This document shows, one piece after another, positions 10,529 to 20,458 of a DNA stretch of 36,500 nucleotides. Position 1 is the first letter of the stretch. Every line of letters starts with the position of its first letter. The stretch comes from Mesostigma viride. Taxonomy: Eukaryota > Streptophyta > Mesostigmatophyceae > Mesostigmatales > Mesostigmataceae. Where the stretch lies: assembly GCA_009746045.1 (NCBI GenBank), contig RPFO01000246.1:431001-467500 (forward strand), in the 5' to 3' direction. The translations under genes were made by a program, and so were the position numbers. Under the pieces are notes generated by a model. It worked only from the letters and a program-made list of their open reading frames with translations. It ran no database searches and had not been told where the DNA came from.

Positions 10529-11153
10529 TAATTAATTAATTAATTAATTAATTAATTAATTAATTAATTAATTAGGAACATAACTCCGTTGGGAGTATAT
10601 GTAGCACATAGCCCTGAGAAGGGGCATATGAGCCTATTAATTAATTAATTAATTAGACTCGTGCTCCCGTTGGGGAGTCACGGAGCATTAACCCCGATGG
10701 ATGGATGGATGGGTGCAAACATTCCTACCGGTCTAATCTATCTACCTTGGCTATATACTACATCTATCTAACAGCATTCTAACTACAACATCTATCTAGG
10801 CAGCCGCTCGCTGCCCTAGGGGGAGCTAAGATCTGGCGTGCCTCCCGCGGGATTGCACACGCGGGCGCTTCCCCACTGGGGGGGGCTCGTTGTCCTCTAT
10901 GACCTGGGCCCACTTGGCCTTGTCCATCATCTTCTTCCAAATCACGGAGAGGCCTAGGCCCCCCATGTCCTCTACTAGCTGTTCTTTGAAGGTGCGGGCC
11001 TTGCGGCGTCTAACATCACTGGGCCCAGCCCACGTCAGGAGGTGCCGGCCAGGCTGGGCTGGTCGCAGACCTAGCTGCGGGGGGGCCACGTGAGGTGTCT
11101 ACCTGGTTGGTGCGAGCTAGGTGCCCTACTAGCTGCAGGCGGCGTTGCTTAAT

Positions 11154-11808
11154 TGAATTGAATTGAATTGAATTGTAACATAACTCCGTTGGGAGTATAT
11201 GTAGCACATAGCCCAGAGAAGGGGCATATGGCCTATCATACATTCTAGGCTACTTCATGCAAGGGTGGGAATGTAAGCTACCCCTGCTCTAGGTGCACCA
11301 GGGCACCTGCACCCTCATGGTCTATCACGCTATGCCCGGGTAAGGGGGGAGCATGCCTGTGAGGGAGGAAGATCATCATGGCTATACAAGAGCTAGGACA
11401 TGGCTTCTCGACAGAGAGCATCTCTCTGCATGGCATAGCATGGCTCAATTCTTAATGCAACATCCATGGGGGTCCCGTTATAGGCAGGGCTTGGCTAAAT
11501 TCTGTAGACAACATCCATGGGGGCCATTATGGGCGCACATGCGCGTGGGCCACATGCTAGGCTAAGCCTGACTAATCTACACTACTGGTATGAATTCCCT
11601 AGTCTGGGGTGGCAGGAGGGGGCTGCCAGGGCTTGTGGTCAACGTGGATGACCGCCCCCCTCCAGTATACCGGCTTCCCCCCTGCGCTGTGCCGGAGCTG
11701 AAGGTAGGTCGGCCATAGCTCGCGTCGCCGCTGTTGCTGGGCCAGGGTCAAGTCGTCGTCCAGCGTGAAGCGAGTCCTCGAGAGCTTCTTGCGGCATTTA
11801 AGGAACGA
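11154..11808 (-). mobile_element. ORF1-only element fragment inserted in LINE-A copy 1
   Basis: The left end has an (AATTG)n tail, then the hairpin (about 11174-11207), the full 3'UTR and the last part of ORF1 in antisense, truncated at 11808. The 11-bp duplication CGTTGCTTAAT is at 11143-11153 and 11809-11819. LINE-A reads continuously once it is removed. The tail unit (AATTG) differs from the TTAA unit of most copies. Confidence 0.88.
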
Positions 11809-11819
11809 CGTTGCTTAAT

Positions 11820-13345
11820 GGTGCTGGTGATATAGGGCATGCCCTGGTACAGGTCCTCATTGCGGACATGAGCAGCATATCCTACTCTGAAAACTGGAAC
11901 GCAGCATGCTGGTGACCGCGCCGTCCAGCTTGCGGGCCAGGTCGGCGGTGAGGGTCCACGTCTCGGCACCATACGTGAGAACAGGAAGGACGAGGACCTT
12001 GAACAGGTCCTGTTTCTCGATCTTGCCCAGGGGCTTGCGCCACAGGGCCCGGTACTGGCGTAAAGCGTGCCAGGCGAGGGAGATGCGATGGTCCACATCG
12101 ACCTCACAGCTGGGGAGCAGGCTGCCCAGCAGCTTAACGCGGTCCCGATACAGGACTCGAGAGCCGTCTAGGAGATAGAGGGGCGGCGGTTGGTTGGTGA
12201 GCCCAACCGCCAGGGCCTCTGACTCTTCTTGCTGACCTCAAGCCCCACTGCACGGGCCTCGAGAGCCAGGCAGTCAAGCCATCAGTGTCTGCACGTGCTC
12301 AGCCGTGTCCTCGAAGAGGGTGACCAGTGTCGTCTGCGTAAATGATGTCTGCCAGCCGAATCTCCGTGTCCGCTCCGCCATGCCAGAATTTGTTAGCAAC
12401 CTGCACTCCTGGTTCCCTGCCCACAATGCGGGTGAAATCGCTTGCGCGCCTGAATCATTACGTATTCGACAACAATAATGAACAGGTAGGGCGACAGCAC
12501 GCAGCCCTGCCACACACCCTTCTGTAAAGGGCATGGGGGCGTGGTCCCGTAAGAAGTGCGCACCGAAGTGGTGGACCCTTCATACAGGTTGCGGATGACA
12601 GCAATCAGGGGGCGGGGGATCCGGAACAACTCGAGGATGTCCCAAAGCGCAGGCCAGAAAACCGAATCGAAGGCTTTGATGAAGTCCACCAGCACAAGGT
12701 GCAAAGGGGACTCACCAGGCTGAAGGCGTTGCAGTTCCTCCACCAGGCGGCGAGTAGCGAAGAGCGCCTGTACTGTGTTGCGACCTGAACGGAAGCCGTG
12801 CTGAGTCTCGCTGAGGTGACCGTCCAGGGCGGCTGTGCGCAGACGGTTCATGCAGGATGAGCCGCATAATAAGAAGCTTGAGGGGGGCACTTTGAATGCA
12901 CACCCCTCTGTAGTTGCTGGGGTCGGCAGGCGACCCCTTGTTCTTGTACAGCATCGTGCGAAAACTGTGTTGCCAGGCCGCTGGAGGTGGTTGCGACGAC
13001 AGCAGAAGGCGGTTGCAGATGTCCCGGAAGAGCAGCATAACTCCTGTGTCCTCGAATTCGGCTGCAAGTTTTACAACTGCGGCCGGAATCTCGTCAGAAC
13101 CGGTGGCTGCGTCATAACGCAGGCGCTGGACCGCCTCCGTGACCTCGCGAGAGGTGAAAGGAGGCATGTCAGACGGGTCGCCAAGTGGGCCGACCAGCGG
13201 GGGGACTAGGTAGTCCGCCGCTGACCTAGGCGGGGCACTGGGCCCAGCGGGGCCGGCCAGGGCGGCTGGGCGGGCGGCGGCGGCTGGGAGCAGGGGTGGG
13301 GGCGGCGCAGCTGTCCCCACGACCTCGGCCGTGGCCGTGGCCCAG
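11820..13345 (-). pseudogene. LINE-A reverse transcriptase, frameshifted
   Basis: Read on the minus strand, the frames give the RT N-terminal region (MLYKNKGSPADPSNYRG, RT motif 1-2 type), the palm motif with first catalytic Asp (FIKAFDSVFWPALWDIL), GVWQGCVLSPYLF, and further on the post-RT segment VDHRISLAWHALRQYRALW. Several 1-4 bp indels relative to the 28.9 kb copy break the frame (for example near 12225-12230, 12284, 12302 and 12329). The remaining C-terminus is at 10826-11142, on the far side of the inserted ORF1 element. It is not functional. Confidence 0.85.
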
Positions 13346-13701
13346 GTACGATAATATATGTTGATAATATATGTTGCTAATATATGCCGGTATATGAGCC
13401 TATAATACATTCTAAGCTACTTCCTGCAAGGGTGGGAATGTAAACAACACTTGCTCTAGGTGCACCAGGGCACCCGCACCCTCATGGTCTATCACGCTAT
13501 GCCCGGGTAAGGGGGGAGCATGCCTGTGAGATTCCATGGTCATCCAGAGCCGACGAGCCACGAGCCACGAGGTAGCCATGGCTGACGGCGGAGCTCATAA
13601 CTTTCACGTTTGAGCCCCAAATTCAGCTGTGAATATCACTATCGCTTCGTCTTTCTAAGACGCACATGCTGATATAATTTTCCGAATCTAAAACGCAATA
13701 T

Positions 13702-15047
13702 ATGACGAGCAAACGTCCTTTGACGCAACGCAGTTTGGCGGATGCGCTCGCCCATGAAAATGCGGCAGCTGCGGCTGCCGCTTCGCCATCAGGTCCGGCA
13801 GGCAGCGGTGACACTAGTCGTGCACTGGTGGTCGCCCAGCAACCTCCCGGGCTCAATGCCTCGCCATCGGCATCGCCTGACCCGAAACGCACCCGCCCAG
13901 CCGACAACACAGGAGGGTCCCGCCCCTCGGAACCGCGCTTTCGGCCCCAACCTTTCAAGGTCGATGATTACGACTGGAACAACATATCTCCTTACGATGC
14001 TATGTGGTGCATCTTCTTCGGGGACTACGCCTCGCTTTACGACCTGTGCCTCCATCTTCACGACCAAGGTCGCCTCCTCTGCACCAACGGCAGCCGCTGG
14101 CACAACGTCCGCGAGCTGTTCGGGTGTCCCCGCCCCCAACTCCAGCACGCCGTCCTCAACTCTCTTCTCCAGAAGTCTGACGGCGAGATCTGGGCTCCAT
14201 CCATCTCCGCCCCCACCCTCCGTTCCATCCTCACGGAAGCCTTTCAGCAGCACGTGACCCCCCTTGCTGCTGACGTCGCAGCAATGGGTGGCACGCTGGC
14301 TGCTGAACTTCCTCACATTTCCGCCGCTGCCGCCTCCACCTCCACTGCCATTTCCGCCTCCACTGCCGACATCAAAGCCCAGCTCCTCGACCTCGACCAA
14401 CGCCTTCAAGCCACCGCCAACGCCCTTGAGAGCTTGCATGACACCGCCGGCCTCACCGCCCAGGCGGTGAAGGACATCGCCGCCCAGCCGGCGTCTGCTG
14501 GCCCGGCCGGCGATGCTCCCTCCACCTGGGCGGACTTGCTTAAGCAGCACACCACCTCCACCACCTCCACCATCTCGGCACAACTCAAGCAACAAGCCCT
14601 CGACCTTCGCGAGGAAACCGACATCGCCCGGCGCAGCCACAATGTCATCGTCAAGCACTTCGACCAGCCGGCAGGTGAGACCTCCACGACCCTTCTTGAG
14701 GCATTTAAGCGCGACATTCTTGCCCCCATGCTACTCACTGGTGAGCTGGACATGTCGGCTGTCCGCCTCCCCCGCGCGCGGGGAAGGCTGGCCCGGCACC
14801 CGTGCTCCTCACCTTTAAGTACATGGCGGACAAGCTGTCGTTCCTTAAATGCCGCAAGAAGCTCTCGAGGACTCGCTTCACGCTGGACGACGACTTGACC
14901 CTGGCCCAGCAACAGCGGCGACGCGAGCTATGGCCGGCCTACCTTCAGCTCCGGCACAGCGCAGGGGGGAAGCCGGTATACTGGAGGGGGGCGGTCATCC
15001 ACGTTGACCACAAGCCCTGGCAGCCCCCTCCTGCCACCTCAGACTAG
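13702..15047 (+). pseudogene. L1-like ORF1 protein, single frameshift
   Basis: About 448 codons. The N-terminus is Ala/Ser/Pro-rich (residues 1-75). Next comes a conserved globular stretch (about 85-180), a long Ala/Thr-rich region that could form a coiled coil (about 190-250), an RRM-like segment beginning RSHNVIVKHFDQPAGE, and a C-terminal domain with DDLTLAQQQRRRELWP. RRM plus this C-terminal domain is the layout of L1/Tx1-type ORF1 RNA-binding chaperones. A one-base deletion near 14789, against GGGGTAAGG in the copy near 21550, shifts the frame just before the C-terminal domain. The ATG is the first in frame. As written, the protein would be truncated. Confidence 0.82.
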
Positions 15048-15481
15048 GGAATCCATACCAGTAGTGTAGATTAGTCAGGCTTAGCCTAGCATGTGGCCCA
15101 CGCGCATGTGCGCCCATAATGGCCCCCATGGATGTTGTCTACAGCATTTAGCCAAGCCCTGCCTATAACGGGACCCCCATGGATGTTGCACTAAGAATTT
15201 AGCCATGCTACGCAGTGCAGAGAGATGCTCTCTGTCGAGAAGCCATGCCTTAGCTCTTGTATAGCCATGATGATCTTCCTCCCTCACAGGCATGCTCCCC
15301 CCTTACCCGGGCATAGCGTGATAGACCATGAGGGTGCAGGTGCCTTGGTGCACCTAGAGCAGGGGTAGCTTACATTCCCACCCTTGCATGAAGTAGCCTA
15401 GAATGTATTAAAAGCCATATGCCCCTTCTCAGGGCTATGTGCTACATCTACTCCCAACGGAGTGATGTTGATAATTAATTA
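15048..15481 (+). other. 3'UTR, hairpin and tail of the ORF1-only element
   Basis: About 430 bp from the ORF1 stop to the tail. It contains two near-identical copies of a CCCCCATGGATGTTG word (15123 and 15174). The end is a hairpin around 15449-15472 (stem ACTCC/GGAGT, loop CAA plus flanking pairs) preceded by GTGCT, then a short TTAATTAA stretch. Confidence 0.8.
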
Positions 15482-16088
15482 ATGCCTGTGAGGGGGAAGA
15501 TCATCATGGCTATACAAGAGCTACTGGCATGGCTTCTCAGCAGAGAGTGACTCCCTGCATGGGCACAACATTACTAAATAAGGCTAGGCATCGTCTGGAG
15601 TGTGGCTCATCATAGGCACACATGTACATGATTAACTAAATTAATTAATTAATTAATTAGACTCGTGCTCCCGTTGGGGAGTCACGGAGCATTAACCCCG
15701 ATGGATGGATGGATGGGTGCAAACATTCCTACCGGTCTAATCTATCTACATTGGCTACATACTACATCTACCTAACAGCATTCTAACTACAACATCTATC
15801 TAGGCAGCCGCACGCTGCCCGAGGGGGAGCTCAGTATCTGGCGTGCCGCCCGCGGGACTGCACACGCGGGCGCTTCCCCACTGGGGGGGGCTCATTGTCC
15901 TCTATGACCTGGGCCCACTTGGCCTTGTCCATCATCTTCTTCCAAATCACCGGGAGAGGCCGAGGCCCCCCATGTCCTCTACTAGCTGTTCCTTGAAGGT
16001 GCGGGCCTTGCGGCGTCTAACATCACTGGGCCCAGCCCACGTCAGGAGGTGCCGGCCAGGCTGGGCTGGTCGCAGTCCTGCGGGGGGG

Positions 16089-16190
16089 CAGTTAGCCTCT
16101 AGTCGTGGACATAGGCTAAGTACCAGATAGCAATGTGCTATCTGGGGTTTCGCACGTGTAGGCTCGGTCAGAAGTCCCGTTTATTAACTG
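16089..16190. mobile_element. 102-bp miniature TIR insertion with internal hairpin
   Basis: Compared with LINE-A at 29120, this is extra sequence that begins CAGTTA and ends TAACTG (inverted ends), flanked by G residues compatible with a 3-bp GGG duplication. It contains a perfect 10-bp hairpin at 16123-16145, arm CCAGATAGCA with loop ATG. The short TIR leaves the superfamily open. Confidence 0.6.
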
Positions 16191-16264
16191 GGGCCACGTG
16201 AGGTGTCTAGCTACCTGGTTGGTGCGAGCTAGGTGCCCTACAAGCTGCAGGCGGCGTTGCTTAA

Positions 16265-17988
16265 CTCGTCGTCTGTCCCAACTCAGTCCTCAAAAGAGGA
16301 CTGAGTTGACCTTTTTCAACCGGGTGTAGCGACTAGGTGGGGGGTCCATCCCAAATGTTTTGATGTGGATCGAGGGTGTATTTGATGTCAATTTGCTGGA
16401 AAAAATGCTGCGTTAGTGAAAACTTGACCCAAACACCTGGAAATTACTCGGACATATGACACCCTCGGCGAATTTGCATTTTTCGGGATAAGAGCGAGTG
16501 GGGAAAATTTAATCAAATCATGGTGCACGTTAGAAAAATATAGGCATGTAAACAATATAGTTCTTGAAACGTGGCAAAAAACTGGGCTCAATTTGGCCAC
16601 TGCCACTGCCTGAAACAATTAAAAAACTCTCAGTCCTCAGGAGAGGAATGGGGCTTTTGCTAACTTTGCTAGCATGTAAGTGCGGTCATACTACACACCA
16701 CCGTGGCCACCAACCATCCCAATCACCTCATTTCCCTTCAAGCGTAACAGGACAACACACTTGCATCATCATGCTGCAGTTGTATCATACCTTATCATGT
16801 AGTGAGAGCCTATGCATGCACGTACGTAGGGAATGGGCTTGGATACCTACCAACAAAGGGTTATGTTATAAGTGTCAACCACCAATATAATGGGTAGGTT
16901 AAGCATCTTTCCATTGTTTCTAACAACAATAGATATGGCTATAACTGTTTTGCCTTGCCATGATGTGGCCAACATAGTTGCTGGCACATGATGGCAGTGG
17001 TTTGTCACCAAGACTTTTCACTCACCCGTATAAGCTTGAAAGCACCCTTGATGCAGGCCGTGGCCACACAATCATGCAGTATGAACGTAGCAAAAGAATA
17101 ACTAACATCTATGAAGGTGTTTAAACCTGCACAGCTCCTAAAACCCTGCACAACTACACTGGGTTAAGGCAAATGCCTGCTAACATCATCTGAAAAGGGG
17201 GTTTTAGAGAGGGGCAGGCAACGGTCAAGAAAGAGCATCAAGACTTGAACCTGACAACGCCTGGCAAGCTTAAACTCACGTAAGAACATCAAGAAACGAA
17301 GAGGCAACGATAATCCGACTTTATCTGGCACGGCTGGCGTTACCTTGGCCCAGGCGGTGCCCGCACAAGTGGCACTTTGCGGCACATAGACCATGACGTG
17401 ACAGAGTGGTCGAAATCATCAAATCTATACTGCCACTCAATTTATTATAATACAATACATGTTAAAATGTAGAAAGAAACCTATCAGCCATTGGAATTGC
17501 GCCGGAAAGCAAGCGCAGTCATCAATTCCGTCGACCTGCCTTATCGCAGCTTTTTCCAGCAAGAACAGTGCCGACACCGGGTAAATCGCTTCCCTGCGAG
17601 CTAAAAATTAGGATTTATCATCTATAGGACATATAAAATCTATTTCCTGAGTTTGGACAGCTAACTCGTCCGCAAACGTAAACTGCATGCATGGGCGCGA
17701 GCCGCCATGGCTAGGTCGTGCATTTCCGGAACTCGCGTTTCACGTGGAAAAGTACCCTTACCACCTGTACTTTGACCGTACATTTAGCCGCTCATACCAA
17801 ATCCCAAAAAATCCCAAAAATATGTCCAAGAAAGATCTTTTCACGTAGTATTTGAATAAATTTTGAGAGAATTTTTTTGTCAAACATTCTGACCGGGGCG
17901 AATTTTGTACAGAACCTCAAAACTCGGTCCTCAGGAGAGGACTGAGAAAAACTCAGTCCTCTCCAGAGGTAGTGGGACAGACGACGAG
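16265..17988. mobile_element. TTAA-target DNA transposon 1 (1,724 bp, non-autonomous)
   Basis: Perfect 16-bp TIRs CTCGTCGTCTGTCCCA sit at 16265-16280 and (inverted) 17973-17988, flanked by TTAA at 16261-16264 and 17989-17992. The target TTAA is present in the uninterrupted LINE-A sequence. TTAA duplication is the mark of the piggyBac superfamily (Kolobok also uses it). Subterminal ACTCAGTCCTC/GAGGACTGAGT palindromes occur near both ends. No transposase frame was seen. The interior (about 16680-17790) aligns with TTAA element 4 at 26243-27941. Confidence 0.85.
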
Positions 17989-18617
17989 TTAATGGTGCTG
18001 GTGATATAGGGCATGCCCTGGTACAGGTCCTCATTGCGGCCGGACATGAGCAGCATATCCTACTCTGAAAATGGAACGCAGCATGCTGGTGACCGCGCCG
18101 TCCAGCTTGCGGGCCAGGTCGGCGGTGAGGGTCCACGTCTCGGCGCCATACGTGAGAACAGGAAGGACGAGGACCTTGAACAGGTCCTGTTTCTCGATCT
18201 TGCCCAGGGGCTTGCGCCACAGGGCCCGGTACTGACGTCTGACGTAAAGCGTGCCAGGCGAGGGAGATGCGATGGTCCACATCAACCTCGCACTGGCTGG
18301 GGAGCAGGCTGCCCAGCAGCTTAACGCGGTCCCGATACAGGACTCGAGAGCCGTCTAGGAGATGGAGGGGCGGCGGTGAGTTGGTGAGCCCAACCGCCAG
18401 GGCCTCTGTCTTCTTGCTGACCTCAAGCCCCAAGTGCACGGGCCTCGAGAGCCAGGCAGTCAAGCCATGTCTGCACGTGCTCAGTGTCCTCGAAGAGGGT
18501 GGTGTCGTCTGCATAAATGATGTCTGCTAGCAGATTAACTAAAGCGCGTGGCTTAGCTGGGATAGGGCCTCTCTCTAGGAGGCGTACATGTACATGGCCA
18601 CGGTCTATCTATTCTAC

Positions 18618-19435
18618 GTCGCTTCCCCCAGAAGCCAGGTGAGACGTCAACCTCTCTTGCTGACGAGCTCAAGCACCAGCTTCTTACCCTCATGGGCCTG
18701 GTAGGTGAGGTAGAACTGCGTGGGTGCCACCGCCTTCCCCACTCACGGGACAAGGCGGCTCCCCCACCAGTCCTACTCACCTTCCCCTCCCCTGAGGATA
18801 AGCAGCGGTTCCTCTCTCGTCGCAAGCGGTTGCACGACCTCACCTGGACGCTGGATGACGACCTCACCCCCGCTCATCCACAGCAGCGACGCGACCTGTG
18901 GCCGGAATACCTCCGCCATAAGCAGGACCCCCAGAAGCCCAAGGTGTACTGGAGGGGCGGGGACCTGATGATCAACCAGAAGATGTGGACGCCCGCAGCG
19001 GGCTAGAATAGCAATAGCCCTAGCTTGTAACCATTGGCGTCACTGCCGCTAAGGCAGCCAATGATGCCTAGAATGTTGCCTAGCTGTGCCAACACCTAGT
19101 CACGTGCCGCCAACGCACGCTACACAACCAGCCATAGCCTTAGCCTAGTCCTAGTACAGCCATGCTACGCCCTGGCTATGTTCAGATTACTTGCCCACGC
19201 TCCTTGCTATGATATGCTCACATGGGTCTTATTGCACCCACAGTTTGCCGGATCGTTAGCCTGTCCTTTTAGCTAGCCGCGCCCGATTGCAGCTGTGGCA
19301 TGCCTTCGGCATGAAGGAGACTGGGGGTCTCTGCCCTTTCTCCTGTAGTGCACACACAGGGATTAAAAGCACTTCGGTGCTCCGTGACTCCCCAACGGGA
19401 GCACGAGTTTAATTAATTAATTAATTAATTAATTA
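18618..19435 (+). mobile_element. ORF1-only element, second subfamily, 5'-truncated
   Basis: Contains the ORF1 C-terminal third, a 3'UTR, the hairpin (about 19377-19410) and a TTAATTAA tail. A short duplication ATTCTAC is at 18611-18617 and 19436-19442, and the host element X is continuous across it. The protein is clearly diverged from the 13.7 kb copy, and its 3'UTR is different except for the terminal hairpin, which is LINE-A-like. Confidence 0.82.
18633..19006 (+). CDS. ORF1 C-terminal domain, partial (5'-truncated)
   Basis: The open frame ending at TAG 19004-19006 carries GETSTSLADELKHQLLTL, then FLSRRKRLHDLTWTLDDDL, HPQQRRDLWPEYL and KVYWRGGDLMI. These match in order the C-terminal part of ORF1 at 14675-15047. 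The frame is uninterrupted, so this copy looks younger than element X. It encodes only part of an RNA-binding protein. Confidence 0.72.
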
Positions 19436-19462
19436 ATTCTACACTACTACTGCTGTATTCCC

Positions 19463-20458
19463 CTAAGCTGGGGCGCCTGGAGTCGGCACTGGGGCCGCGG
19501 GGGTCGCCTGCCAGGGCTTGTGGCCGACGTAGATGGCCGCCCCCTTCCAGTACACCGGCTGCCCCGCCTTGGTCTGCCGGAGCTGGAGGTAGGTCGGCCA
19601 TAGCTCCCGTCGCCGTTGTTGCTGCGCCAGGGTCAGGTCGTCATCAAGGGTGAAGAGAGTCTTCTCGAGCCGCTTGCGGCGTCTGAGAAAAGAAATCTTG
19701 TCCGCCGGGGTCTTAAAGGTGAGAAGGAGCGGGGGCGGCCCTGCCTTAAGTACCCCGCGCGCGGGGAAGGCGGTGGGCGGCCAGCTCGATGTCACCAGTA
19801 AGGCCCCATGCGATCAAGGATTTCTCTCTCAAAAGCACGCGCAAGCTTCTCGGAATTCTCACCTTCCTCCATCTTGAGATTCTTGACAATGACGTTAATT
19901 AAGGCTGCGCTTGGCGAGCTCGGCCTCCTCGCGGAGGTCAAGCGTCTGCCGCTGGAGCTGTGCTGCGACGGCGGAGGTGCGGGTGGAGGTGGTGTGCTGC
20001 TTAAGTGATGTCCGCCCAGGTCGTGATGGGAGGAGCATCGCCGGCCAGGCCAGCAGGGGCTGGCTTGGCGGCAATGTCCTTCACCGCCTGGGCGGTGAGG
20101 CCGGCGGTGTTCTGCAGGACCTCGATGGCGATTGCGTTGTCTTTAAGACGCTGGTCGATTTCACAGAGCTGGGCGGTGATGGCGTCGGAGGTGGGGGTGG
20201 TGGCGGTGGAGGAGGCGAGGAGGGTGGCGGTGGCGGTGGGGATGGTGGGGAGCTCAGCAGCCAGCGTGCGACTCTGACACAGCTGCCACATCTGCAGCTA
20301 GGGGCGTCACGTGCTGTGAGAGGGCGTCGTTGAGGTGGAGGAGGAGGGCGGATTCGGTCAGGGGGATGGGGCGCCAGACGTCAATGGCACTGCGCTGAAG
20401 GATGGAAAAGAGGGCGCGGCAAGCTGAAGGCGCGGTCGCGTCCAGCCAGACAGGTCAG
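19463..20458 (-). pseudogene. ORF1 of element X, frameshifted
   Basis: Minus-strand frames give, N- to C-terminal: a segment matching the 14.1-14.3 kb region (VTPLAADVAA), then TAQAVKDIAA, then LRKRRRLFSI-like frame breaks, and the C-terminal domain (FLRRRKRLEKTLFTLDDDL, QQQRRRELWPTYLQLRQ, VYWKGAAIYV) with stop TAG at 19463-19465. At least one frameshift lies near 19760-19990. The 5' end is truncated at about 20458, so the N-terminal quarter is missing. Confidence 0.78.

Larger units (their letters stand above)
10638..13391 (-). mobile_element. LINE-A copy 1 (RT-encoding non-LTR retrotransposon)
   Basis: The 3' TTAATTAA tail and hairpin (about 10656-10690) lie at the left end. The 3'UTR and ORF2 run leftwards from 13391. 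The 12-bp duplication ATATGAGCCTAT is at 10626-10637 and 13392-13403. It is the longest LINE-A copy, reaching from the RT N-terminal region to the C-terminus, but no endonuclease is present, so it is 5' truncated. An ORF1 element (11154-11808) interrupts it. The 5' junction carries an AT-rich filler with the word ATATATGTTG repeated (about 13352-13391). Confidence 0.9.
13531..15481 (+). mobile_element. Near full-length ORF1-only retroelement (1,951 bp)
   Basis: Delimited by the 11-bp duplication ATGCCTGTGAG at 13520-13530 and 15482-15492. Order: about 171 bp of putative 5'UTR, ORF1 (13702-15047, one frameshift), 3'UTR, hairpin (about 15449-15472) and a short TTAATTAA tail. No reverse transcriptase or endonuclease is present. 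The sequence after the ORF1 stop (GGAAT ... CAGTAGTGTAGA) is also found after the stop of the diverged element X, so the ORF1-to-3'UTR junction is a family trait rather than a private deletion. It compares well with mammalian HAL1-type ORF1-only LINEs. Confidence 0.85.
15641..18532 (-). mobile_element. LINE-A copy 2, interrupted by two DNA elements
   Basis: The tail and hairpin are at the left (about 15641-15690); the 5' truncation is at 18532. The 11-bp duplication GATTAACTAAA is at 15630-15640 and 18533-18543. Removing a 102-bp TIR insertion (16089-16190) and a 1,724-bp TTAA element (16265-17988) restores a continuous LINE-A 3' half of about 1.07 kb. It lacks the RT catalytic core. Confidence 0.9.
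10529..20458 (-). mobile_element. ORF1-only element 'X', split by four later insertions
   Basis: Surviving pieces in order are 10529-10637 (tail, hairpin, 3'UTR), 13404-13530, 15493-15640, 18544-18617 (all 3'UTR) and 19443-20458 (ORF1). Each gap is a retroelement flanked by a duplication of X sequence: LINE-A 10638-13391, an ORF1 element 13531-15481, LINE-A 15641-18532, and an ORF1 element 18618-19435. Removing them leaves a single element of about 1.5 kb whose order (3'UTR directly after the ORF1 stop) matches the 13531-15481 copy. There is no RT between ORF1 and 3'UTR. The 5' end is truncated. Confidence 0.75.

Noticed and set aside
13789-14658. 289-codon Gly-rich minus frame
   Set aside because: Shadow of the ORF1 coding sequence on the opposite strand.
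16564-17394. Transposase gene inside TTAA element 1
   Set aside because: The longest frames are 108 and 76 codons with no DDD/DDE-type spacing or conserved words. The element is better called non-autonomous.
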